Source of the DNA: Heterotrichella gracilis
Taxonomy: Eukaryota; Sar; Xanthophyceae; Tribonematales; Xanthonemataceae
Direction of reading: 5' to 3'
Assembly (NCBI GenBank): GCA_032358255.1
Contig: JAULBX010022741.1
Location: 1-64,000 of the forward strand
DNA length: 64,000 nt
Under the pieces are notes generated by a model. It searched no databases. It was given only the letters and a program-made list of their open reading frames with translations, and was not told the DNA's origin. The position numbers and the translations under genes were made by a program. Positions 1-10,668 of the stretch are shown one piece after another (positions within the stretch are counted from its first letter, which is position 1; the number at the start of each line of letters is the position of its first letter).

Positions 1-245
1 CAGCTTAGCCTAATGTCCCTGAGTTTGTCACTTATGCTTTGTTGCCCACACTTGCTAAGGAGAACGGAGATAGGGGTATCAGTGCGGGACCCGTTGTACC
101 TCAGGAAAACATAGCTTTAGGTATCTTGTTATTACCATACACCCAATGCTACCCCACAAAATGGCTTTGCTGCACGCTGGCATCTATGTGTAGGACCAAG
201 ACCGTATCGAAGCTTCCTAGCTGCAACCTGCTGTCCCATGTGCAG

Positions 246-2932
246 GCACTAGGCTGACATTCAGTAGAAGGGAGCATCTTCTTATGTCGGTCAATGGCTT
301 GGTGCTTGCCGAGCTAGCGGGGGGGACAGTCACCGACATGGGCACCATCGTCAACAGCGTGCTAGGTATGATCATTATTTTATCAGAAACAGTGTAACTA
401 GGCATGATCAGTAGGTCATGTGCAATTACAGACGTGTGCACCATCGTCAAGAGCGTGCTATGTATGATCAGTGTTGATCAGAAACAATGTCCTAGGCAGG
501 ATTAGATCGGATCACATGCAAGGTGTCGCCTGGGGTTGCATTCATCCCATTGATGTATACATACATGTGCCCTCGATGCTAGCAATACAGCATGACCACA
601 TGGGCTTACTTGTGCAAAGTCAGCAATGGGTATGATTCAGTACAGATTACAACTGCTCTTGCAAGGCGCCTGAACTGCATGGACACTCAGTATGGTGGTG
701 GGTCCATGGTTTGCATTGGTGGCTGATGCAGATTTTGTCCTTGCAGGTGCCTATGGCTTGCCACAGATGAAACAGGCAAAAGGGTTCCGCCTCTATGACG
801 AATTCAATGTCGACTACGAGTTCGAATACCCTAAGGGCTGGGTGGGGCGCAAGAACACCCTTCGGGAGGGGATATACATCAGCGATTTCAATGTACGGTC
901 TCATCGGGCGATGGAACGAGGTTGCAGGTCACACACATGGGGTGCATCCGATAAACAATGACCGCGCGCCATGCATCCCTGCCCTCACGAGCCGTAAGCA
1001 CATTGTTCCATGTGCATTGCTGTTCTCCTAGTGAAATCACCTTAGTGCATTGCGGTCATCAATGCTCTGGCAGATACAATGGTGCAACAGGACATTGCAT
1101 TGCTGTCATCTCATCCAGCCAGTCTCAGGCCCACTATGCTGACCTGGTTGAGGAGAAAGATTATCCATATGATTATGAGGAGAATTATGATCCTGAGCCG
1201 GCATATGCCCATTACAATGACCGTACATATCATTATGATGCATTTGCCAAGAGGAATGTAGAAGAAGCTGGTATCAACCGTGATAGTACGAGTGCACATG
1301 AACGAGTGCAAGTGCATGCACACACTGTTCTCACGCAACATGCACTCTTAGTAGATAGGACGTCACCTTGGCCATGCACTCATCTGCACGAGAAGCAGAT
1401 TTAGCAAGCTCAAAGTGCAACATGCACCCCTTACCAGAGGTTGAAATTGATGACAAACCTAATGAGTTATCAATTACGTGCAAAAGGCATTTATACTCCT
1501 AATTGTTATCAATAGTTTTGTTTTGTAATACTAACATGTGTACTCACTGGCAGACAGCGGATCGAGCAAGCGTGGAGCAATTCCCAGCCAAGCAAAGCTA
1601 TGCTGCTGGAGGGGAGGAGCTGGTCGAGGAAGTGGTCAAGCGCCTGGTGGCACCAGGACAAGAGGTAATGCAAACATATGTAATCAAAATTTATAATGCC
1701 TGTTGCCATGGAGACCTGTTAGCTGGTGGGAGGGGTGCACATTGTGGGCCCCGGCAACTCTCCTGTTTATTTTTAACAGCACGATGTATGATGCGTGGTT
1801 TGTGCTGGGTGTAGGTTGGAGGCAATGCAAGGCTAGAGCTGCCGCCGGCGAGCAGAATCAAGGTCGAAACTGCAGAATTCAATGGGCAGGTCAGTGGAAA
1901 AAGCCCTGGTTTGGGGTTTGCCAACCTGCCTGGTGTATGCACCCCATCAAGCGGATGATGTCTCTAACTGAGCTGAGCTGGCAAGCATAGGAATGCACGT
2001 TGCTGATTATTTTCCGCCACAATCCCCTGGGGCGCGAATCTTGCTTTCGAGCGGGAATGCATGTTTTGTGTACAACGTCTCAGCTGGTGGTCGGGGTTCG
2101 TGGAAAAGGTATCTGAGATCGCCATCGTGTGGTTACGTGTGCCTTTCCTCCCCTGCAGCTGTACACCTACATCACATTCCCCTCTGAGACCATCACCCGC
2201 AGCGGATACCAGGTGCGGCGCAAGAACTTTGCTGTGGCGGCCATCAAGCGAGGGACGGTCTACAGCCTGGTGGCCAGGTGAGGATCACCCCAAAACCTAA
2301 CCAGAAACCCTAGACAGGAGGTCTGCTGTGACGGCCATGAAGCAAAGTGCGGTGTACAGCCCTGGTGCCTGGTGAGGTTCTCCTAAATCCTAAATCCTAG
2401 GCGCGACCCTATACAGGGGCGGTACACAGCCTGATTGCTAGATGAGATGCTCATTTGAATGTGCTTGCTAGATGAGATGCTCATTTGAATGTGCTTTGCT
2501 TTTCTTGCCATGTCTCCACTGACAGGACTCGGTGCTGCCTGTGCACACATGGCAAGTAAAGCCACATTTTTAAATGAGCATGTCACCTAGCAATCAAGCT
2601 GTGACGGGCCGCGTACATGCATGGCTGCGTCAACACTGCCCTCCGGCTGCAGTTTTGCTGCCATGTTTGCTTTCCAGTGAATGGGAAGCAATGGACCCTG
2701 CACATGTGGTATTGCAATTACGCGAACAGGGTAGGGGGGCAACCCCCCTGCAAAAAATTGAAGAAATATGAGCGGTGGTCCACTGTGGCGCACATTAAGG
2801 AGTGTCCTTTTGCAATATGTGGGCCAGTGCTGACTGCTGTTCTTGTGTTTTTGCAGCGCCCGCAGTGACCAGTTCAACCCTGAGAAGGGTTTACTGCTGC
2901 AGCACATCGTCGAGTCGTTCAGGGTGAGGTGA
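246..2932 (+). CDS. PsbP-domain thylakoid-lumen protein (5' end missing)
   Basis: Exons read as 246-365, 747-892, 1554-1664, 1815-1889, 2159-2277 and 2857-2932, all with GT-AG junctions and matching phases. The first readable exon has a twin-arginine stretch (SRREHLLMS) followed by a hydrophobic/Ala segment, as in a Tat-type lumen-transfer signal. Then comes a PsbP fold: FRLYDEFNVDYEFEYPKGW, SDFNTADRASVE, a GGEELVEEVVKRLV helix, a strand pair around YTYITFPSETITRSGY, and a C-terminal VESFRVR. Members of this family are lumenal factors of photosystem assembly or electron transport; which PPD subgroup this is I cannot say. The upstream transit-peptide exon lies before 246 and is unresolved. Intron 892-1554 contains an open Tyr/Asp-rich stretch that I did not join. 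Exon 5 is followed by decayed copies of its own end. Confidence 0.85.
2320..2496 (+). repeat. Decayed copies of PsbP-gene exon 5 edge plus a 30-bp direct repeat
   Basis: 2320-2380 repeats the end of exon 5 with its donor (parent about 2226-2285: same ACGGCCAT..AAG, GTGTACAGCC and GGTGAGG words). A shorter third copy lies at about 2421-2445. It runs into a two-unit direct repeat with a period of 30 (GCTAGATGAGATGCTCATTT at about 2437 and 2467). Confidence 0.75.
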
Positions 2933-4154
2933 TTGCGCTCAACTTCAAGCACTACAGGAGAAGACGGCGCAGCAGTAGTCCACCTGTGGGCTTGCGGATG
3001 CAAATAAGATGGGGGTTGGATGAGGCAGCGCAGCTGTAGTGGCGCTTGTGGGCTTGCAGATGCCAAGAGGAGGGGAGAGGATGCAAATAGGAGGGGAGGG
3101 GAGAAGGCAGCGCAGCTGTAGTTGCGCCTGTGGGCTTGCGAATGCAAATAGGAGGGTGAGGGGTGGATGCAAAGAGGAGGGGCGGGGAGCTGCACCCATG
3201 ACCATGTGCAGTCCTAATGAAAGGAATTGCTGAGGTACAGACTTGATTGATAATTCAGAAACTGATGAACAAATTGCGTCAAGTGCGTCAGTGAAATGTC
3301 AATGTCAATGTAACGTCATGACTCATGATAGTATCAGATGAGCAGTGAGTGCTGCAGCCCATGCCTATGAGACATGTATGAGACAGCCTTGAGATAGCCA
3401 TGAGACAGCCTTGAGATCCCTATGAGAAGTGCTTTGATAGGCTTATAAGATGCCTGTGAGAAACCCTGTTTCCATAGTGCTGCTGATGCTCTTCGGCAGC
3501 GACCACCCATAAATAGCAGTTTGAATGATGCATGGCTTTTTTGTATTATGCTTGTGCACTGGCCAGAGAAGGTGGCAGCTGTGTGGTACATAAAATCGTC
3601 AGGATGATGCACACATGCAATGTCTGAGCAGGTGACCCGTCCTGACAGGGCGAGGCTCTAACGGTATGGTCCATGGACTACCAATTTCAAACGCATCTGT
3701 GTGAAATGTTTTATTGACCCATGTTGAGGGTCACTCCTTTCACTCCTTTCACATCTTCATCCCTCTAGGGTCTCTTTGGTCAAAGGGTTTTCGAGAGGGT
3801 TTAGGGTTTCACTCCTTTCCTGCCATGCAATCCGATGATTATTGGACCAAGGTGACACATCAGTCAATGATTGAGCCTGCATGCATACAGCTGTAACAGT
3901 TGAAATGGCATGGCGCAATGCAATGAGTGAAAAGACACTTCAACTGCCAACTTGTTCGACACTTAAAAGGCTCCGATACCGTCAGCGATAGGTTCCCGCT
4001 TGTTAGTGCGTCCAGCGACTCTCGTTGGTCTGAGCCATTTCCCTGCTGTCCTCAGCACAGCTCAGGTGTTGTCTTGAAGACGTTGAGAGGTTCCGGAGGC
4101 GCTTGTTCATCGGAAGTTTACGCAGTGGCACTCACGGTGGTTTGAGCAGTCACG
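2933..4154. other. Intergenic region between PsbP gene and DUF4329-like gene, with tandem repeats
   Basis: About 2965-3190 holds three diverged units, each starting GCGCAGC(T/A)GTAGT and containing GTGGGCTTGC, probably in the 3' UTR of the PsbP gene. About 3365-3470 holds a degenerate repeat of GAGACAGCCTTGAGAT. I see no coding exon here with convincing frame or splice sites. Confidence 0.5.
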
Positions 4155-5968
4155 ATGCAGACTGTCTGGCCTTGCACGTTGGCCCTGTTGCTGCTGCTGT
4201 CGCAGTGCAACTATCACTGCAATGCACAGGACGCATCTGCACCCACCGAGGCTTCGCCACCAGTTGCTGCCCCTCCTTCCCAGGAGCCTGCTTTGCCGCC
4301 CACAGAGGGAGGACTTATGCCCCTGGTTGCCAATGCAGGTGGGTACAACCGAGTTGCTTGACTTGTAACGCCTGGTTGCATGGCCTGCATGCAATATTAT
4401 GCCAGCTGGTCTCAGACTCCTCACGTAGGTATTGTCATGCGTATCTCATTCGTGGACATGCACAAGGTCATCACACCGCTTCTGAGTGGATATTTATGGC
4501 ATTGTTGAACACCTTGCTGAGCCCAGCTTTTTCAGCATGAGCTGCTGAGCTGGGTATATGCAAACAGGCATACAGCTGGTATCATCTTCAGACATGACCA
4601 GGGGTTGCAACCTCTGGTTGCAAATCGCTCCTGCGCATATTTACTTGATTGTGATGTCCTTGTGTAGGTTTGCCCCCTCCTACCGCACCCACCATCCTTG
4701 GAAGCGAAGCTGTGAAGGCACAACTGCGCCAAGCCTGGCAGGCAAGCTTCCCACCCCTCACTGCTGGCGGGAGGACCGGTCCACCCACCAGCCCCCCTCC
4801 AGATTATGGCTACCTGGAACAGGGAGGGTGGATATTCATGAACCAGCAGACCGGTGCCTTCATGGTGACGCCCAAGGTCAGGCCCAACAGCGACCGCCCT
4901 TCCCCCTACAACCCTGGGGCCGGTGGGATCATTGAGATGAGCTTCGATGGCATTGTCCTGCCATCTGACAAGGGTATGTATTGCAGCTGTAATAGGGCAG
5001 TGTATGCATGTAAGCAGAGATGAATGGCGCCTGTGTACTCAATTGCCAGCATGGCGCACAGCCAGCGTGAACCCTAAACCCTAGGGTTAACGTCTGGCTG
5101 TAGCGCCATGCCGATAAAGTACACTAGTGCACTTGGCATGCATTCGCTTCTGCTTTCATGCATTAATTACCTGCACAGACCAACACTGCACCATGCAGAG
5201 CGCATACCATGTGTGTGTTTGGTGATAGAGCAAATGGCTGCCTGTTGTAGGGTTCGGGGTTTAGCTAGCACCTGCATGTACTTGTTACAGTACTGCTTCA
5301 TGGTGCGCGCGCACAAGTGAGCGCTTGCAATGTTAATTGCTGCGTGTTTCAGTGCCACTTGGCATGGCAGTGGTTCATTGCTGCAGATGGATATGTGCCA
5401 ACATGCATGCACCTCTCAATGTGCTGTGCTGAGATATTATTCTGTCCTCACTATACTACCCACGGTATTCCAATGGCTGAAACGCAATGGCTGACCTGCA
5501 ATGCCTGTGTGGAGTGCAGCGTACAAGCTGGTAGCTGACTACCACACCCATCCCCTGCCCTTGTGCATGATCCCATCATGCACGGGCAAGTGCAGCAGGC
5601 AAGACAGCGAGGTGGCATGGTCCCAGACCACTGATCGACCCACCACATCCGGCGTCCCCTCCATTGTCGTGGCACGTGATGGCTACTGGTGGTGCGGCCC
5701 GCCGCAGCGCCTGTACAAAGAGGACAGGCTTATGTATACCATGGACGGCCCGCAAGGGTACACCAACCCCTCTGGTACCCTGATTACGTCTGGATCGGGG
5801 TCAATCCCTGATGACTACTATGCGGCATCGCAGTCTGCCACTCTGGTGGACCCACACAAGCAGCAGCCTCCCATTGTGGACAGCGGCATCGCACCGCGAC
5901 TGGATGTTGAGATTGGCGACAAGTCAGTTTGCAACAACAAGGATACCAGCTGCACTAATCGCTCTTGA
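4155..5968 (+). CDS. Secreted JAB/JAMM-like (DUF4329-type) protein
   Basis: Three exons, 4155-4338, 4668-4973 and 5520-5968, give 312 residues with consistent phases. Residues 1-24 form a clear signal peptide (MQTVWPCTLALLLLL, then CNAQ). A Pro/Ala-rich linker follows to about residue 105. The core contains YGYLEQGGWIF (Glu112), then DYHTHPL (His172, His174) and CSRQD (Ser189, Asp192), then GVPSIVVARDGYWW. This order, E..HxHP..SxxD, is the JAMM metal-site layout. The long spacing between HTHP and SxxD, and the Gly-Val-Pro-Ser strand after it, resemble the bacterial DUF4329 group more than eukaryotic MPN+ deubiquitinases. No transmembrane segment follows the signal, so it is probably lumenal or extracellular. 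The substrate is unknown. Cysteines in the core (179, 184, 188) suggest disulphides, consistent with secretion. Confidence 0.7.
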
Positions 5969-7440
5969 GCCAGCTAACACTTTTTGTTTGACAACAGTCT
6001 GAACTTTGTTGAACGCAGTTCTAAAAAAGGGTATGCTAGCATTCGCCACAGCAATTGTCACTTTTAACCGTACCGCTACGTCGTACGGCAATATGCACAT
6101 GCTTTCTTTCTGCAACAAACTGGGTCACGTAGGACCTCAAGTCAAAAGTGAGCCAGGGTTGATTGCCAATAAATAGCAGTGCATTGATCCCACACACCAT
6201 GTGGAAGTGTCAAGGTGAAGCAAAAAAATTAATTTGATTTTCAAGTAGTGCCCATAACACAATTGTTGTGTTCATGCATGCCAGTATAGCTCACCATTTA
6301 AGTACTTTACATGTGTAGGCACTGCATTTGACACATTCTGCACCGTGCAAGTTACAGGACTCCATGTTGAGCCATATTATGCTCACTGTGATCTTCATGC
6401 CGCATGCACGATGTTTGTTTAAAATTTTGCAGGTTTATCACTGGCTATTCTCCATCAGCTTGAGTGCCTGTAGCTGCGGTTATTGCGTGTCAGGCACGCT
6501 GTCCTTTAGCTGTCATTTTGTGGAGTAATCCTCAGGTGTTGGCCAAACATCCTTGTGAGCTCAACTACGGTAGTCGCTGTTCAATAGTGGTAGCGCTAGT
6601 ATTGGTACTGAAACAAGAACAAATGTGAGTTACATGTTAAACAATGTCGTTGCGCCGTGGCATGACATGGCATACCAGACTAAATTGAAGGGCGGTACAA
6701 AGCTGCAGCCACACCGTAGATTTGATTTTACACTCGGTGCAGTCTGCACGTGTAATAATATACCTATCAGGGAAAGGCCAGAGCTCTAGGCTCTTAAACA
6801 GGTGGTCAGCCCGGGTCCAAAACAGGTGCTCAGCCAGAGCTACTAGCCTACCTTGCGGGCCTCCTCAGACCCTCCCCCAGGCTGCAATCAACAACAGGAA
6901 GGCCATCTTCTACATCAAGAGACTGTCTGCAGCGGCACAAAAATAATGCAGTGAACCCAATTCCAGTCAATTGACTTTAAGTGTTGCGATTGATAATGAT
7001 CATCCATTACTACGATGGTAGTTGTAACAAAACTGCCTGCTGAGTCAGGCCCTGCACTGCCAATACATTACCCAACATCCCATCCCCTACTATACTTGAC
7101 CATCACCAGTCACACAAAAACTACCTAGGCTTGCCCCGTTTTTGCCACCATGACTTGACTCCGCCATTCAGCCTGGTAATTAAGTGCCTTGATGGCACCA
7201 CTGGTTGGCTGCCAGCCTGAGGCTTCAATGATCACCCCCAAGTACGCACGGCCCGCGGCCAATGCAACTCAAGTGCGCATCGCAAGCTGCTCCCCATCAC
7301 GCTGCTTTCAAGCACTGGTTGCCACCTAGCTGTTGCCGCCATGGCCACTGCAGACCAATCATGACTGATCGGGCGCTTGATTGCATGCCACGGCCATCGC
7401 AGACCATTAATGAGTGATCAGCTGCCTCGATTGCACCCCG
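5969..7440. other. Convergent intergenic region; duplicated 3' end of CLT gene
   Basis: 5969-7280 is AT-richer and shows no supported exon. About 7285-7370 is a diverged copy of about 7386-7484, that is, of the last coding bases and start of the 3' UTR of the CLT gene on the minus strand. Shared words are CACGCTGCTTTCAAGC, TGGTTGCCACC and GCAGACCA. The copy is thus a repeated, decayed gene end downstream of the real stop. Confidence 0.55.
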
Positions 7441-10400
7441 TCACGCTGCTTTCAAGCTCTGGTTGCCACCCAACCGTTGCCGCAGCCCCGGCAGCCATAC
7501 GTGTGAGTTGTACACCAGCAGCCCCGCCACCACCACAGCCACCCCCACGCCAAACTGCGGGCTCAAGGGGGGCGTGGCGGGCAGGAATGGCAGGGGGATG
7601 GTGAAGGCGAGCACTGTGAGGGGTACCATTGCTGACATGACAAGGGAGGTGACCACGTTGCCTGCACCATGGGAGCAACAGCTACATAAACAATGTGTCT
7701 TATTGGGGAACTGGTAGGTAATGACATCTAATGAATTTTAATTGGATTTATCTAAAACCAAGCTGATAATTAGTTCCAAAGTACTTTCGGCTATGAAGAA
7801 CAAAACAGCATAGTCAAGGAAAGCCATCGCCCCCAGTTACCTTTAAGTGAGTCAACTTGAAGCAACTCAGCTGTGAATGAGTGTCAATCTTTGATGACAT
7901 TGCAACCCCACGTGTGCCATGCACACATGTGGTGCACCACAAATGTGCCCAATGGGGCAAGGGACTGGGCAGACCCACTATTTTGTTCCTCATTCCCGAC
8001 TTACAAAACCATGGCGCATGGCATCATTATCTCAATTTTGCTCAGAGCATGCTCAGCGTACCTGCTCTGCGAATGAGGTTGAGCGCTGCGATGTTGAAGA
8101 GCAGGTTCATGACCACGTACACCATGGGAAGAAGCGGGGCGCCTGAGCAGTCGGTGCCGCAGGTAGGCGTTATGCCGCGGAAACATTGTGCTCCTGCAAC
8201 AGTTGATGGCATTTTACAATGAACACTGTATTAATGGTAGGGTCCTTTATCTGCCAGTGCACAACGTGCAGCGGGAGTGCAGCTTGCAATCAGCAGTGCG
8301 CAGCTGTGCAACACCGTTGATGTAAGATAAAGGATTTACTCAGCGAATTACAGATATAACACTTCTTTACAGTACTTGCCGTGCCCCAGAAGAAACAACA
8401 TTCCATGTAATAACAAACAATTTCAGAGATAATACATCAAAAAGCAATAACAAATCGATTACCTTGTTCAAGGTAGCCTGGCAAATGCGCCATCGATATC
8501 CCTCGGCTCGTTGCCAGTATGGGAAGCAGGAGGAAGTCAAACCCAGCCTGCAGCAGGAGCACCCAAGAACATTTTTAAGATGAACATTGTTAGGGTTAGG
8601 GTTAGGGTTTAGGGTGACTGGAAACCAAGCAGATGCAAGCCAAACACGGTTTTGCAAACCTACCACTACACAGGTGTGGCAGTACTCGTCATGCGCCTCC
8701 CATGTCGTCACGACAGTTTGCAAACAGAGTTACTAGCAAGCAAGACAGGCTGAGCTGTGTGCAAGGGGTATTCGTAAAACAGTGGACAGTAACTTGAGCT
8801 GGTACATTGAACTGCGCTGCTTGTGCAAAGCTGCCAATTAATTTGCCTGTCTCAGGTGCGGCAGGAACACATGTCGCTCAATTAACAGCTACATTGAAAA
8901 ATAATCTCATTCCACTGGCTCACACAGCGCCATGTCAACTTTACTATGGTATTGCTGAAATAAAGGTTCTGGAATCTAATTGAACTCGCCTGCGATGCGG
9001 ATCCGAAAGAGTTGACCACAAACAGGTCCAGCTGCTTGCCCCCCATGGTCTCTTGGCTGCTCTGAAAGATGCGCTCCTTGAAGATGGTGGCCAAGGCAGG
9101 GAAAATCATGGAAGCTAGGAAGACAAACGCGTACACCGGCTCCACCTGCGCACAGCACAGCAGCCAGGATGGGGCAACACAGTCCCTGATTGACTGGGGA
9201 CGCCTTGAATAAGTAACCAATAATCACCAGGGTTTCCACCCAGTACATGTTCCACCAGCCTGGCCCCACACAGGCCGTACATCTGTAAACACCGACTGCG
9301 TGCATCCTGGCGCCGCTGCCACACACACGCCCTAGACATGAGACCCAGTGCAATCATTGATGCATACATCCGTGCCCGATTCAGTGATAAAAGACGACCG
9401 GATACAGAAGTACATGCAGCAGTGATCTGCAGAGGTAACCTATCATGACTATGCGGGCGTACATTAGCAAACACCGATTGCGCGCTCCCTGGCGCCGTTG
9501 CCACACACACGCCCGCCATGAGGGTCAGTGCGCCCAGCACCTGTGTTGGGCTGAAGGTCTTGCGCAGCAGCATCCGCGCAAAGAACAGCTGCCAGATCAC
9601 TCCGGACTGCGATAATAGGGGAAGCACCACTCCTGGTGGAGGGAGGAAACGGGGGGGTGGGGGGAGGTCGTCAGTGGGGAGCAGCGGGTTATGAGAAAGT
9701 ACTACAACAGGTGCATAATGGGTGGACATTCATGGGGGCCATTCTACAGAGAAACAACAGGCGGGTACCGTAAACAACAGGCGGGTACTGAACCAGCAAC
9801 AGAACCACACCAGGCAGGTTGCATCAAGAAATCAAATAAGGCATGGATGGCCTGCTTAATTTAAAATGCACAGCGATGTGGCTGATCACAGATGCACCTC
9901 TGATGGCGGGCGATAGAGGGTTTACTGCTCAGGATTTAGGGTTTAGGGTAATCCTACCTGGCAGCTTGGCAGCGCCCACCAGCCCCAGCAGCTGCGAGGC
10001 CGCCTCAAATGCACCAATAGCGATGAACAGCCCCGCGCTTTGGCGGGCTATCTGCAGCTGCTGCTGGCTGACCAGGCCAGTCCTGTGAAGGGGAGCGAAC
10101 AGGATGATCAAGTGAAAGAGAAGGGAAGGTAACTGCAAGCGTAATGCTCAGGCTGATCAAATCCAAGGGGGATGGATCAGGGGTATGAATAAACCCTGAA
10201 AATTGTGTGCATGCAGGGGGACTAGAATAGGACCATTCTAGTCCCCACGGCGTGTGCCACTCTATAACACCCATCACCGCGACGAAGCTGAACGGTGAGA
10301 CGGCAGATGGATAAGCTAAATCGATTCGCCACGCCGCGATGCAGAAGTGGACTGGTACGCAACCTATGGCAGAATCCGACAGCAATACCATCGCCATCTT

Positions 10401-10668
10401 GACCACAGTGGACTACTCTAATTATCCACCTGAAACCCTAGAAGGCATGCATGGTATACCCAGCAAACCAGCACGCGTGATGAATTTGTGAGATATGGTG
10501 CTACCCAACGTACTTGATTCGCCACCCCAGGATGGCAAAGTAGACCGCCACGTAGCCAAAGGTCTGGAATTGCGCCAGAAAGAACACATAGTCAGACAGC
10601 GGCACCAGAGCCATCTTGTACAGCACGCGATTGGTGATGCCCGTCACCATCACAGCTGCTATGCTCCC
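7441..10668 (-). CDS. CLT: CRT-like plastid-envelope transporter (CLT family), first exon unresolved
   Basis: Exons in transcript order: 10668-10514, 10082-9958, 9632-9475, 9145-8990, 8547-8463, 8193-8062 and 7661-7441, 343 residues. The drug/metabolite-transporter fold is plain: NRVLYKMALVPLSDYVFFLA, FGYVAVYFAIL, AIGAFEAASQLLG, YAFVFLASMIFPALATIFKE, GKQLDLFVVNSFGSASQ, SGAPLLPMVYVVMN and VVTSLVMSAMVPLTVLAFT. These match plant chloroquine-resistance-transporter-like proteins, which move glutathione and gamma-glutamylcysteine across the plastid envelope. Intron 4 (8548-8989) appears to start with GC (CAG|GCGAGT). The N-terminal transit-peptide exon should lie between 10669 and about 11600 but I could not fix it. 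Two introns hold decayed copies of neighbouring exons (9287-9352, about 10290-10405). Confidence 0.88.
9287..9352 (-). repeat. Decayed copy of a CLT exon 3' edge inside the next intron
   Basis: About 65 bp match 9472-9537 in the same orientation (AAACACCGA(C/T)TGCG, CCTGGCGCCG, TGCCACACACACGCC). The copy lies downstream in the transcript and its frame is broken. Confidence 0.75.
10290..10405 (-). repeat. Decayed copy of the first resolved CLT exon in its downstream intron
   Basis: Read on the minus strand this gives KMAMVLLSD and later AAWRI, parallel to KMALVPLSD and LGWRI of the true exon 10514-10668, with the middle shortened. At DNA level the words ATTCGCCAC, CCGACAGC/CAGACAGC and GCCATCTTG line up. 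Confidence 0.55.

Noticed and set aside
1-245. Forward ORF at 39-257 as first PsbP exon
   Set aside because: It is in a different frame from exon 246-365, and composition is not transit-peptide-like; the true upstream exon is unresolved.
958-1404. 148-codon forward ORF as an independent gene
   Set aside because: Lies wholly in a PsbP-gene intron whose flanking exons join perfectly; kept only as a low-interest finding.
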